Source of the DNA: Pseudomonas abietaniphila
GTDB taxonomy: Bacteria; Pseudomonadota; Gammaproteobacteria; Pseudomonadales; Pseudomonadaceae
Direction: 5' to 3'
NCBI RefSeq assembly: GCF_900100795.1
Contig: NZ_FNCO01000004.1
Coordinates: 124,001-188,000, forward strand
Length of the DNA: 64,000 bases
The notes under the pieces were generated by a model, which was not told the DNA's origin, did no database searches, and saw only the letters and a program-made list of their open reading frames with translations. Numbering within the stretch: position 1 is the first letter of the stretch; the number at the start of each line of letters is the position of its first letter. The translations under genes and the position numbers were made by a program. Below are positions 26,928-35,591 of the stretch, one piece after another.

Positions 26928-26971
26928 AATACGTCAGGCGGACTAGAGTGTGCGCACACCTGAAAGCGCTA

Positions 26972-27274
26972 TCACCCCTGCGAAATCACCTTCTCGATCA
27001 CCTCGACCGTCGCACTGACCTTGTCCTCATAACGGCTCAGCTCATTGGCATGTTGCTGTTTGAGTTCGATCTGCTTCGAGCACAGGTTCAGCGCCGCCAG
27101 CACCAGCAGACGGTCGCCGATGAGCGTCGGGTAACTGCGCTTGGTTTCCGACAACGCCGACTTGAGCATGACCACCGCCTCCATCAAGGTCTGCTCTTGT
27201 CCGGCAGGTGCCTTGATCGTGTAGTCGTTGCCAAGAATGGAAATGACTTTGGTGGCGTCGCGGTCAATGATCAT
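26972..27274 (-). CDS. zapA: Cell division protein ZapA
   Basis: A 100-residue ZapA-family protein that bundles FtsZ filaments at the division site. The N-terminal globular part has VISILGNDYTIKAPAGQE, and the C-terminal half is a long helix for dimer and tetramer formation. It overlaps the upstream coiled-coil gene by 4 bases. The usual downstream 6S RNA gene of pseudomonads is not present here; ltaE follows instead. Confidence 0.92.
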   Translation of the reverse strand: MIIDRDATKVISILGNDYTIKAPAGQEQTLMEAVVMLKSALSETKRSYPTLIGDRLLVLAALNLCSKQIELKQQHANELSRYEDKVSATVEVIEKVISQG

Positions 27275-27504
27275 GCGCTGACCGCACTGACGCTGGTGGC
27301 GCGATCAACCAGCGCCTGAATCCGAGCCGCCGTGGCGCCTTGTTTCTCTTCCTGCTCCAGCAGGCTCAACTGCAGACTGTCGTTGTCATCCCTGGCTTGT
27401 TTCAGCTCTTCTGTGAGCTGCGCGTTCGTGTTCTGCAGGTCCTGGTTTTGCTGCACCAGGTCACCGACGAGCTTTTCCAACTGGCTAAGGGATGCTTCCA
27501 ACAT
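27271..27504 (-). CDS. TIGR02449-type coiled-coil protein (ZapB-like), partner of ZapA
   Basis: A 77-residue, almost wholly coiled-coil protein with heptad leucines (LEASLSQLEKLVGDLVQQNQ, then LTEELKQARDD). It matches in size and position the TIGR02449 family regularly encoded just upstream of zapA. A ZapB-like role linking ZapA to other division proteins is inference. The coding end overlaps zapA by ATGA. Confidence 0.87.
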   Translation of the reverse strand: MLEASLSQLEKLVGDLVQQNQDLQNTNAQLTEELKQARDDNDSLQLSLLEQEEKQGATAARIQALVDRATSVSAVSA

Positions 27505-27733
27505 TTTGATATCTCAGGCAAATTTCAAAGGGCGCGTACGATAAAGAAAAGTCACTTCAGCTACCAGTGAAATCAGGGCATTCACGCCACTACACCGACC
27601 AGAAAAGCACTTGTGTTGCTTCAATCCCGCAAACGCACGAGGGTCCTGATTGACTGCGTTTTGCCCATCTTGTTCCTGCTGTTCGTCAGATCAAGCGCCT
27701 GCGACATAAGCGCACAGCAACGGACCACAGGGG

Positions 27734-27760
27734 TCAAGTCCTCCTCGGGCCGACCGATAA
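27734..27760 (+). promoter_or_regulatory. Predicted FliA (sigma-28) promoter for the chemoreceptor gene
   Basis: TCAA-N15-ACCGATAA closely matches the flagellar sigma factor consensus TAAA-N15-GCCGATAA, with only two mismatches and exact spacing. It lies 63 bases before the chemoreceptor start. The rest of the 318-base gap 27505-27822 shows nothing else recognised. Confidence 0.62.
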
Positions 27761-27822
27761 GTATGGATCTCTGGCAACTCTCCCTTCTGCACGCACGGAT
27801 CGCGGCTTTCTCAGGAACCGTC

Positions 27823-29448
27823 ATGTCCCTACGCAATATGAACATCGCGCCCCGCGCTTTCCTTGGCTTTTCCATCATCGGTTTGCTGATGCTGATCCTC
27901 GGCGTCTTCGCCCTGACCCAGATGGGCAAGATCAACGACGCCACGGAGACGATGGCCACCAACAGCATGCCGAGCATCAAGTCGCTGGATAAGCTGACCG
28001 AAGCAAGCATTCGTCTGCGCGTGCTGTCCTACCGCCTGATGCTCAATCGCGATCCGGACACCCTGCAGAAAACCGTCGACCTGCTGGCCATGCGTAACAA
28101 GCAGATCGAAGAGGCACGGGCGGTCTACGTCAAACTGATCTCGGCTCCTGAAGAACAGGCGGCCTACGATCAGTACCTCTCCTTGCTCAACGACTATCGT
28201 CGACTCGAAGACCGCATGAAGTCACTGAGCAGCGCCAACAAACTCGATGAGCTGACCACGCTCCTCAGCGCCGATCTGCAGACCAACTCGGACCAGATGA
28301 ACGTCGTGCTGGGCAAGCTGGTTGAGATCAATACCCAACAGCTCAATGACGCTAACAAGGATGCGGCGCAACAGTACTCGACCGCCTTCACCATGGTCGT
28401 CACGCTGCTGATCATCGCCACCGTCCTGACCCTGCTGTTCGCCTGGCTGCTGACCAACAGCATCACCCGCCCAATCGCCTCCGCGCTGAAAGCAGCTGAA
28501 GAGATCGCCGAAGGTGACCTGACCCACACGATTCACGTCGACGGCACCGACGAAGCCGGTCGCCTGCTGACCGCGATGCTGAAGATGCAGTCCAAGCTGC
28601 GCGATACGCTGCAGCGTATTTCCGGTTCGGCCACTCAGTTGGCGTCGGCTGCCGAAGAGCTGAACGCGGTCACCGATGAAAGCGCCCGTGGCCTGTCGCA
28701 ACAAAACAACGAAATCGAACAAGCCGCCACGGCCGTCAACGAGATGACCAGCGCCGTCGAAGAGGTGGCACGCAACGCCGTGAGCACGTCTGAAGCTTCG
28801 AAAAACGCCACCAGCTCAGCCAGCGACGGTCGCGATCTGGTGCAGGAAACCGTCAGCGCCATCGAGCGCATGAGTGGCGACGTGCAGAGCACAGCGACCT
28901 TGATCGGCAACCTGGCGGACGAATCCCGCGACATCGGCAAGGTGCTGGATGTGATTCGTGGCCTGGCCGACCAGACCAACCTGCTCGCCCTCAACGCCGC
29001 GATCGAAGCCGCGCGTGCCGGTGAAGCCGGTCGCGGGTTTGCGGTCGTGGCCGATGAAGTCCGCGCGTTGGCGCACCGCACTCAGCAATCGACCAGCGAA
29101 ATCGAACGCATGATCGGCAGCATTCAAGGCGGCACCGAACAGGCCGTGAACTCGATGCGCAGCAGCACCGAGCGCGCCGAATCGACATTGAACATCGCCA
29201 AAGGCGCAGGCGTGGCGCTGGACACCATTAACAGCGCGGTGGTGGAAATCAACGAACGCAATCTGGTCATCGCCAGCGCGGCCGAAGAACAGGCACAAGT
29301 CGCCCGTGAAGTGGACCGCAACCTGGTGAACATCCGTGATCTGTCGACTCAGTCGGCGACCGGCGCTCATCAAACCACTGCGGCGAGCAGCGAACTGTCG
29401 CGTCTGGCGGTGGATTTGAACGGTATGGTCGCGCGGTTCAGGTTGTAA
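27823..29448 (+). CDS. Methyl-accepting chemotaxis protein
   Basis: A 541-residue transmembrane chemoreceptor. The first helix is at about 10-30 ([19 protein letters not shown]). A four-helix-bundle type periplasmic sensor runs to about residue 185, and the second helix is at about 188-212. A HAMP domain follows, then the cytoplasmic signalling domain with the hairpin tip [20 protein letters not shown] in the family-invariant form. The ATG at 27823 is preceded by AGGAA; the longer upstream frame is not needed. The small helical sensor suggests small organic acids or amino acids, but the ligand is unknown. Confidence 0.94.
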   Translation: MSLRNMNIAPRAFLGFSIIGLLMLILGVFALTQMGKINDATETMATNSMPSIKSLDKLTEASIRLRVLSYRLMLNRDPDTLQKTVDLLAMRNKQIEEARAVYVKLISAPEEQAAYDQYLSLLNDYRRLEDRMKSLSSANKLDELTTLLSADLQTNSDQMNVVLGKLVEINTQQLNDANKDAAQQYSTAFTMVVTLLIIATVLTLLFAWLLTNSITRPIASALKAAEEIAEGDLTHTIHVDGTDEAGRLLTAMLKMQSKLRDTLQRISGSATQLASAAEELNAVTDESARGLSQQNNEIEQAATAVNEMTSAVEEVARNAVSTSEASKNATSSASDGRDLVQETVSAIERMSGDVQSTATLIGNLADESRDIGKVLDVIRGLADQTNLLALNAAIEAARAGEAGRGFAVVADEVRALAHRTQQSTSEIERMIGSIQGGTEQAVNSMRSSTERAESTLNIAKGAGVALDTINSAVVEINERNLVIASAAEEQAQVAREVDRNLVNIRDLSTQSATGAHQTTAASSELSRLAVDLNGMVARFRL

Positions 29449-29475
29449 AAAATCATCAACCTAGACACATAAACA

Positions 29476-29567
29476 CTGTGGGAGCGAATTCATTCGCGAT
29501 GAGGCCAAGCCAGGCGATACCTCTATATCGACTGAAAGTCCCATCGCGGATGAATCCGCTCCCACAG
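29476..29567. repeat. REP-type palindrome, 'CTGTGGGAGCGAATT' family
   Basis: Ends CTGTGGGAGCGAATTCATTC and GATGAATCCGCTCCCACAG, inverted. It lies between convergent genes (chemoreceptor and gbcB). Confidence 0.9.
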
Positions 29568-29587
29568 GAGTTATGACGCCGAATTAA

Positions 29588-30688
29588 TCAATATTCGATA
29601 CGAACGTCGCCTTTCGGCACGCTGCAGCACGACAGGATGTAACCCCCTTCCACGTCGTCGTCGGTAATCCCGCCGTTGTGCTCCATCTCCACTTCCCCGC
29701 TCAGTTTCATCACCTTACAGGTCCCGCAGATGCCCATGCCGCAGGCTTTCGGGATCATCAAACCCAGCTTCGCAGCCGCGGCATGAACGGTTTCGCCCGG
29801 CGCCACGCGAATGCTCTTGCCGGTGTCGGTGAACTCCACCTGGTGCAGTTCGGCCACATCGACTTCCGGCGCATCGGCCGCCTGCTCGGCGTGTTCGACC
29901 GCGTCGGCGCGCGCTTCCGGTGGCGTCGCACCAAAGGATTCTTCGTGGTACTGCGCCATGTTGAAGCCGTTGGCTTCCAGCAGGCGTTTCACGGCATTCA
30001 TGTACGGCGTCGGGCCGCAGCAGAACACTTCGCGCTCCATGAAGTCCGGCGCCATCAGCTCGAGCATCTTCTGGTTCAGGTAACCGCGATAACCGGCCCA
30101 CGGCTCGCCCAACCCGTGTTTCTCACAGACGATGTGCAGCGAGAAGTTGTTGATCCGCGACGCCATCTGCTCCAGTTCACGGTGGTAGATGATGTCTTTG
30201 GGTGAACGCGAGCTGTGCACGAAGACCATGTCGACGTTGGCGTTGGTGTCGTAATACCAGCGCGCCATGGACATGACCGGCGTGATACCGACGCCGCCAC
30301 TGAGGTAGAGAATCTTCGGATTCGGGAAGTCGATGGCGTTGAACAAGCCGACCGGCCCGTGAACCGCCAGCTCCTGGCCTTCATGCAGGGTGTCGTGCAA
30401 CCAGTTCGACACCTTGCCGCCCGGCACCCGCTTGATTGTGATCGAGAAGCTGTACGGCACCGACGGCGAACTGGAGATGGTGTACGACCGCATGATCGGC
30501 ACGCCTTCGATTTCCAGCTCCAGGGTCACGAACTGCCCCGGCTTGAAAAAGAACAGGATCGGCTGGTCGGCCATGAAGCAAAAGGTGCGAACGTCCCAGG
30601 TTTCCTGGATCACTTTGACGACCCGCACCAGGTGGCGGCCATTGGCCCAAGTCTGGGTGTTGACCGGGCTGAGGAAACTCTGGGACAT
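29588..30688 (-). CDS. gbcB: Glycine betaine demethylase reductase component
   Basis: A 366-residue electron-transfer subunit that passes electrons from NAD(P)H to GbcA. Flavin binding is visible as RSYTISSSP (about 67-75) and nucleotide binding as LSGGVGITPVMSMA. The C-terminal plant-type 2Fe-2S domain has Cys in CGMGICGTCKVMKLSG and a fourth Cys in LSCCSVPKG. The ATG at 30688 has GGAGA about 7 bases upstream; the GTG two codons earlier overlaps that site. It is divergent from gbcA. Confidence 0.95.
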   Translation of the reverse strand: MSQSFLSPVNTQTWANGRHLVRVVKVIQETWDVRTFCFMADQPILFFFKPGQFVTLELEIEGVPIMRSYTISSSPSVPYSFSITIKRVPGGKVSNWLHDTLHEGQELAVHGPVGLFNAIDFPNPKILYLSGGVGITPVMSMARWYYDTNANVDMVFVHSSRSPKDIIYHRELEQMASRINNFSLHIVCEKHGLGEPWAGYRGYLNQKMLELMAPDFMEREVFCCGPTPYMNAVKRLLEANGFNMAQYHEESFGATPPEARADAVEHAEQAADAPEVDVAELHQVEFTDTGKSIRVAPGETVHAAAAKLGLMIPKACGMGICGTCKVMKLSGEVEMEHNGGITDDDVEGGYILSCCSVPKGDVRIEY

Positions 30689-31019
30689 ACTCACTCTCCA
30701 CGGCCGACTGTCGGCCTCTTATGGTGGCGATTCTGCGTAACGCACGACGCGCCTATTTACCTATCAGCGACATTCACATACTTATGGCGACCAGGCCCGA
30801 TCTATAGGGGTTACGTAGTCGGAAACGGATTCGGCCATGTCGCCCATGGATAAGGTTCACGTCGCGCCCGGCTACACACTCGCCGTCATTCGATTACAGA
30901 TTTTTTATACATAAGGATGAGCGACAGAACGCACCGTCGCCTTGCCTGCAAACCACTCACACACAACCGTATTAGCCACATTCGTAGACCGTTGAAACCA
31001 CGGTCTGAGGACTTGAAAG
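30689..31019. other. Divergent gbcB-gbcA intergenic region
   Basis: A 331-base stretch that must carry both gbc promoters. In pseudomonads these respond to the AraC-type activator GbdR. I could not pick out a convincing GbdR site or repeat by eye. An AT-rich block (TTTTTTATACATAAGG, near 30900) could serve as a promoter core. Confidence 0.5.
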
Positions 31020-32318
31020 ATGGACGTCACCGCAACTTTGAGCTTGGGCGATCCGCTGGAACCCGCACGCAAGGCAACCGCTGAAATGCTGCAGAACCGG
31101 GAGCGCACCTATTCGCTTCCGCAGCCTTTCTACAGCGATGAGCGGCTGTTTGAAATCGACATGCAGGAAATCTTTCAAAAAGAATGGCTGATTGCAGGCA
31201 TGACCTGTGAAATTCCGGCCAAGGGCAACTTCCTGACCCTGCAGATCGGCAAGAACCCGATCCTGGTCGTGCGTGCGCCGGACGGCTCGGTCAACGCCTT
31301 CCACAACGTCTGCCGTCATCGCGGTTCGCGTCTGTGCACCAAGGAAAAAGGCAAGGTCGCCAAACTGGTGTGCCCGTACCACCAGTGGACGTACGAACTC
31401 GACGGTCGCCTGCTGTACGCAGGCACCGAAATGGGCGCTGACTTCGACATGAAGCAGTTCAGCCTCAAGCCTGTGAACTGCAAGGTCGCCGGCGGTTACA
31501 TCTTCATCAGCCTGGCGACCAACCCGCCGGCCATCGACGAGTTCTTGCAGACGCTGAATCACTACATGGAACCGTACGACATGGAAAACACCAAGGTGGC
31601 GGTGCAAACCACCTTGATGGAAAAAGCCAACTGGAAGCTGGTGCTGGAAAATAACCGCGAGTGCTACCACTGCAACGGTTCGCACCCGGAACTGCTGAAC
31701 ACGCTGCTGGAATGGGACGACGTGACCGATCCACGCGCTGACCAGGCGTTCAAGGACCACGTTGCAGCCTCCGCCGCTGCCTGGGAAGCCGAGAAGATCC
31801 CGTTTGCTCACGCAAGCTTCGGTCTGCGCAACCGCATCGTGCGCATGCCGCTGCTCAAAGGCACCGTGTCCATGACCATGGACGGCAAACAAGGCAGCCA
31901 GAAGCTCATGGGCCGTATCAAGAACCCGGACCTGGGTTCGATGCGCATCCTGCACCTGCCGCACGCCTGGAACCACTGCATGGGCGACCACGTGATCGTG
32001 TTCACCGTGTGGCCGATCAGCGCTCAGGAAACCATGGTCACCACCAAATGGCTGGTGCACAAAGACGCCGTCGAAGGCGTGGACTACGACGTCGCGCGTC
32101 TGCGTGAAGTGTGGGACGCGACCAACGATCAGGATCGTCGTCTGGCTGAAGAAAACCAGCGCGGCATCAACTCCATCGCCTACCAGCCCGGCCCGTACTC
32201 GCAAACCTACGAGTTCGGCGTGGTGAACTTCATCGACTGGTACAGCGCCAAGCTCCTGGAAAACATGGGCGCCGAGCCTGCGCCGTATTTGAAAGGTGTG
32301 GCGGTTAATCACGAGTAA
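31020..32318 (+). CDS. gbcA: Glycine betaine demethylase oxygenase component (Rieske)
   Basis: A 432-residue Rieske non-haem iron oxygenase that removes a methyl group from glycine betaine, giving dimethylglycine and formaldehyde. The 2Fe-2S ligands are Cys98, His100, Cys118 and His121 (NVCRHRGSRLC and LVCPYHQW). The mononuclear-iron segment ENNRECYHCNGSHPELL gives the two His. GAGGA lies about 12 bases before the ATG. It works with GbcB across the shared promoter region. Confidence 0.96.
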   Translation: MDVTATLSLGDPLEPARKATAEMLQNRERTYSLPQPFYSDERLFEIDMQEIFQKEWLIAGMTCEIPAKGNFLTLQIGKNPILVVRAPDGSVNAFHNVCRHRGSRLCTKEKGKVAKLVCPYHQWTYELDGRLLYAGTEMGADFDMKQFSLKPVNCKVAGGYIFISLATNPPAIDEFLQTLNHYMEPYDMENTKVAVQTTLMEKANWKLVLENNRECYHCNGSHPELLNTLLEWDDVTDPRADQAFKDHVAASAAAWEAEKIPFAHASFGLRNRIVRMPLLKGTVSMTMDGKQGSQKLMGRIKNPDLGSMRILHLPHAWNHCMGDHVIVFTVWPISAQETMVTTKWLVHKDAVEGVDYDVARLREVWDATNDQDRRLAEENQRGINSIAYQPGPYSQTYEFGVVNFIDWYSAKLLENMGAEPAPYLKGVAVNHE

Positions 32319-32334
32319 GGTTTATCCCTCGGAA

Positions 32335-32429
32335 CCTGTGGGGGCTGCCGCAGGTTACGACGGTGGCGAATGAGGTGTATCAGACAGACCGCATTCGCCA
32401 CCGTCGTAACCTCCGGCAGCTCCCACAGG
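32335..32429. repeat. Palindromic repeat after gbcA, 'CTGTGGGGGCTGCCG' type
   Basis: Ends CCTGTGGGGGCTGCCGCAGG and CCGGCAGCTCCCACAGG flank a long near-perfect inner stem (GTTACGACGGTGGCGAATG and its inverse). It could form one stable hairpin and may serve as 3' end of the gbcA transcript. Confidence 0.85.
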
Positions 32430-32530
32430 TTTTCATGACAGTCCCCTTGACGCCACTCAAGCCTGGTCAAAAAACGATCAGAACTGCGCGACATTAGCCC
32501 CACCGCCCCTCAGCACCATCCACCAACAAC

Positions 32531-33092
32531 TTATCCACAGCACAACCCACAGCAATTGTGGGAAAGTCGGTTTCTGGCTGTGCAAAAAGTTAATAAAAAC
32601 CGTGACTTATTCAATAGGCCATATTACTCCCACGACTGATCATTTATTGACCAAAGTCGTACAGACCACGATTTATATGGCTCGCACGGGATAGCGAACA
32701 CCTTATCCACAGAAGCGCCAACAGAGATTGTGCTTAACTCGGGTAGCTACGTCATGAGGTGTGGAAAAGTCGCTTGAATGCAGAGAACCGAAGGCTTAAG
32801 TCCACTTATTGCCAAAGAAATGCCGGATTGATCAGTTTTTGATCAATCCTTTGAAAGCCCGGGCTTATATGGCTCATAGGCGATGACGAACAACTTATCC
32901 ACATAAGCGCTAACAGAGAATGTGGGCAACTGTGGACTGGCTCAGACCTTCGGGTGTGGAAAAAAGCGTTTAAAAACCTGCAGATACAGTGGTCAATATT
33001 TAATCAAAGGCTCAGAGCCCATCAGATACGTGGCCTGGAGAAGACAGCGAACACCTTATCCACAGGTGCGCTCACAGAGATTGTGAGTAGTT
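32531..33092 (+). repeat. Tandem degenerate repeat array, each unit starting with a perfect DnaA box
   Basis: Exact TTATCCACA occurs at 32531, 32703, 32895 and 33056, at spacings of 172, 192 and 161 bases, always in the same orientation. The last three are embedded in a longer shared core: GAACA(C/A)C before the box, then an AGCGC-like block, ACAGAGA and TTGTG after it. Two units also share TATATGGCTC upstream and GTGTGGAAAA downstream. Near-consensus IHF sites (GATCAATCCTTTG at 32841, AATCAA at 33002) lie between boxes. The array fills most of the 753-base gene-free gap 32319-33071. It is lower in GC than its flanks, and its last unit runs into the 3' end of the RHS gene. Function unknown. 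Confidence 0.85.
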
Positions 33093-33983
33093 GCGTGGCA
33101 TGAACACTTCTACTTTTATCTGCTCTCCTTCGTCCAACCCATCGAAGTAGTGGGTTCTCAAACGTTGCATGCCTGGTAATCGGGGACTCGCCGGTTGCGT
33201 TCTAGTAATGCTGGCGATACTGCCCCGCACGCGGTTGAGATCATCACTCAACGCCCCTTCAGATGAGGAGGTCACCTGACGAACAGGAAGGGCGCCCGGG
33301 ATTTTTCGCATGGCCGGCGTTCTGCCGAACAACTGTGCGACTCGGTCAACAGCGGCCCTCCTCAGCTCTTTCCTGGCAACCAGGCTCTGAACACCCAACC
33401 CTACGCGGGTCAAGGCTCCCAATGCCGAGATCGCAGTGCCCACATGGGCGACGTAGCGCGCCTGTTTGACACCGGCAAGCGTCAACGTAGAAGCAGCGAT
33501 TGCGAGGCTTGAACCGGTCAACGTCATTCGTGCAGCCACCAGGGCAGCCCCCACCGGCGGCCCGGCAACGGCGGCTGCTATTACGGTGGCGGCGATGGTA
33601 AAAGCGTGAAGGCCGATCGTCAGTACAGGCTGGAGCCAGTCAGGCGTTTGCCCTGTCGGATCTGCATAGTTGACCGGATCACCCAGGCAATAGGCGTAAG
33701 GGTTGAGCCCGCCTTTATCAAAGGGGCTTAGCACGTCGGGACGTTGAAAGCGCATCAGCGCAGGGTTGTAGATCCGATGGCCATTACCGAGGTGGTACCA
33801 GCCCGTGCCCCGTTCACGTAACTGGCCATTAAAACCCGAGTGGCTGACTGGCGCCGCATGACTGGGGTGTGCGCCATAAGCCGTGTAAGCCATATGACCT
33901 GACTCGGACGGCCCGAATCCTGCCAGCACAGTATTGTGGAGATCGGTGGCCAGGAGCAGCGAGCGAAAGGAAGGCGTGCACAT
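33072..33983 (-). CDS. Short RHS repeat-associated core domain protein
   Basis: A 303-residue protein of the short Pseudomonas RHS-core family. The conserved first part holds LLATDLHNTVLAGFG, HLGNGHRIYNPALMRFQRPD, the hallmark LSPFDKGGLNPYAYCLGDPVNYADPTG, and ends at about residue 112. A variable part follows: a hydrophobic Ala-rich region at about 120-185, then a basic C-terminus without a recognisable toxin motif. It is full length for this short family, not a truncated large RHS. No immunity-type ORF lies downstream; instead the DnaA-box array begins at its stop codon. Confidence 0.88.
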   Translation of the reverse strand: MCTPSFRSLLLATDLHNTVLAGFGPSESGHMAYTAYGAHPSHAAPVSHSGFNGQLRERGTGWYHLGNGHRIYNPALMRFQRPDVLSPFDKGGLNPYAYCLGDPVNYADPTGQTPDWLQPVLTIGLHAFTIAATVIAAAVAGPPVGAALVAARMTLTGSSLAIAASTLTLAGVKQARYVAHVGTAISALGALTRVGLGVQSLVARKELRRAAVDRVAQLFGRTPAMRKIPGALPVRQVTSSSEGALSDDLNRVRGSIASITRTQPASPRLPGMQRLRTHYFDGLDEGEQIKVEVFMPRNYSQSL

Positions 33984-34010
33984 CAGGCTGACTCACATGC
34001 CAGAAAGGTC

Positions 34011-35591
34011 TGTGGATAAGCCTAATGCTGCCGTTCGTTGTGGGTAACTAGTAGAAGTGATAGGCCCGCAGGGTCTACCGCACCACCCCTTCCTCCACCA
34101 ACAACTTCAAAATCGCCGCAGCGCCTTCCTGAGCGCTAACCCCCTTGAGCACCTGTCCCCCACCGCCACTCGCCTTCGCCGTCGCAGCCTTCATGCGATC
34201 CGCACCGCTTTTGGCCTTGATGACTTTCAAGCGTTTCGGGCGAGGTTTGGCAGGGCTGAGTTCGGCGCCTGTGAATAACTCGTCAATGACGACGTCGATC
34301 TGCTCGACATCCAGCACGCCCCGTTGGGCAGGGCCGTAGGCGCTTTGGCGTGGCTTGGGCGCTGCGTTATCCACAGTGGCGAGAAATGGCAGCCGCACCT
34401 TGAGGCGACGACGCTGGCCGCGAGGCAACGCCTGGAGAACCTGGGCCGTGCCGTTGTTCATGGATTCGACCTCCGCCATGCCGACGACCAGCGGCCAACC
34501 GAGCTTTTCGGCGAGCAGATACGGCAACATGCCGGAGCCTTCGCCGGTTTCCGCCTGGCTACCTGCGAGGACCAACTGAACGCCGGATTCCCGGATGTAG
34601 TCGGTCAGCCCTGGCAAAGCATCCGCGCCCTCAGGCTGTTCCAGGACGTGCAGTTCGCTCAGGCCCATGCCGAGATACGCCCGCAGTGCAGGCTCTTCGG
34701 CGTTACCCGCGTGCAATACATGCAAGTTATCCCCAGCCAGTTGCAGGCCAAGCTCCACAGCACGCGCGTCTTGCTCTGCGCGACGCGGACGACCGGATGT
34801 TGGATGCGCTCCGATAGACACCAGGCTGATAACGTGGAGCGCGCTTTTATCCACAGGTATTTTTTTGTCAGGCTGCATCGCGTTTCGCCTCATTCCGGTA
34901 CGCCGCGACGGCTTCGATCAGCGCGTCGAGGATTTCAGCGCTTTCGCCAATCACTGACAAATCAGCACGTTTGATCATGTCGCAGGTCGGGTCGAGGTTG
35001 ATCGCCACGACTTTGTCGCACGCCCCGATGCCTTGTAAGTGCTGGATCGCGCCCGAGATACCCACTGCCACGTAGACACGCGCAGTGACCCAGGTGCCCG
35101 ATGCGCCGACTTGGCGATCCCGGGTCATGAAACCATCGTCCACCGCCACGCGGGATGCGCCCTCCGTAGCGCCCAGCGCGGCGGCAGTGCGGTGGAACAG
35201 TTCCCAGTCCTTCACGCCATTGCCGCCGGAGAAAATGAATTCTGCTTCGGCCATGGGGATAAGTGCCGGGTCCACGGCGACGGCGCCGAGGTCTTCGATC
35301 CGGGCAATGCTGCGCGCGATGGCTGTGGACAACTCAACCGGCAGCGCTTCATGGCGGGTTTCGCTGACGGGCTCGGCACACTCAGCGGCGGCCAGAATCA
35401 GGCGCGAAACAGGACGTGAAAGGTCTTCGCGCCCAGCGCCTGCACGGCCTGTGCTGCGTTCGTCCTTGACCTGCCAGACGCGCGTCGCCGGGCGCTCACC
35501 CAGACTCGCCGCGAAACGACGGCCCAGCTCACCACCACCGCTGCGGCTATCGGGTAGCAACCAATGGCGGGGGTCGAACTGGTTATCCACA
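34011..35591. other. Four further perfect DnaA boxes around and inside etfBA
   Basis: TTATCCACA occurs on the plus strand at 34367, 34847 and 35583, all within coding sequence, where it reads Val-Asp-Asn/Lys on the coding strand. It occurs in reverse (TGTGGATAA) at 34011. With the array boxes, this makes eight exact boxes in 3.06 kb; I noticed no exact box elsewhere in the window. Confidence 0.75.
34075..34878 (-). CDS. etfB: Electron transfer flavoprotein, beta subunit
   Basis: A 267-residue ETF beta-type subunit carrying electrons from DgcAB or related dehydrogenases to the respiratory chain. Its N-terminal half has the AMP/FAD-site text ELGLQLAGDNLHVLHAG and QLVLAGSQAETGEGSGMLPYLLA. The Lys-rich C-terminal tail is longer than in standard EtfB, as in the dgc-linked type. 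The ATG at 34878 overlaps the etfA stop by 11 bases and follows GAGGCG, so it is preferred to the earlier frame start. A DnaA box lies within its first 12 codons. Confidence 0.9.
   Translation of the reverse strand: MQPDKKIPVDKSALHVISLVSIGAHPTSGRPRRAEQDARAVELGLQLAGDNLHVLHAGNAEEPALRAYLGMGLSELHVLEQPEGADALPGLTDYIRESGVQLVLAGSQAETGEGSGMLPYLLAEKLGWPLVVGMAEVESMNNGTAQVLQALPRGQRRRLKVRLPFLATVDNAAPKPRQSAYGPAQRGVLDVEQIDVVIDELFTGAELSPAKPRPKRLKVIKAKSGADRMKAATAKASGGGGQVLKGVSAQEGAAAILKLLVEEGVVR

Noticed and set aside
26804..26971. 6S RNA gene downstream of zapA
   Set aside because: The gap is only 168 bases and is mostly a REP-type palindrome; no 6S-like long hairpin with a central bubble.
30972..32312. 446-codon minus-strand frame opposite gbcA
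   Set aside because: Antisense shadow of a well-supported Rieske oxygenase gene.
32319..33071. Immunity gene for the RHS protein
   Set aside because: No credible open frame with a start and ribosome site on either strand in this gap.
32531..33092. The DnaA-box array as the chromosomal origin (oriC)
   Set aside because: No dnaA, dnaN, rpmH or gidA gene nearby and no clear AT-rich 13-mer unwinding region; an accessory DnaA locus fits better.
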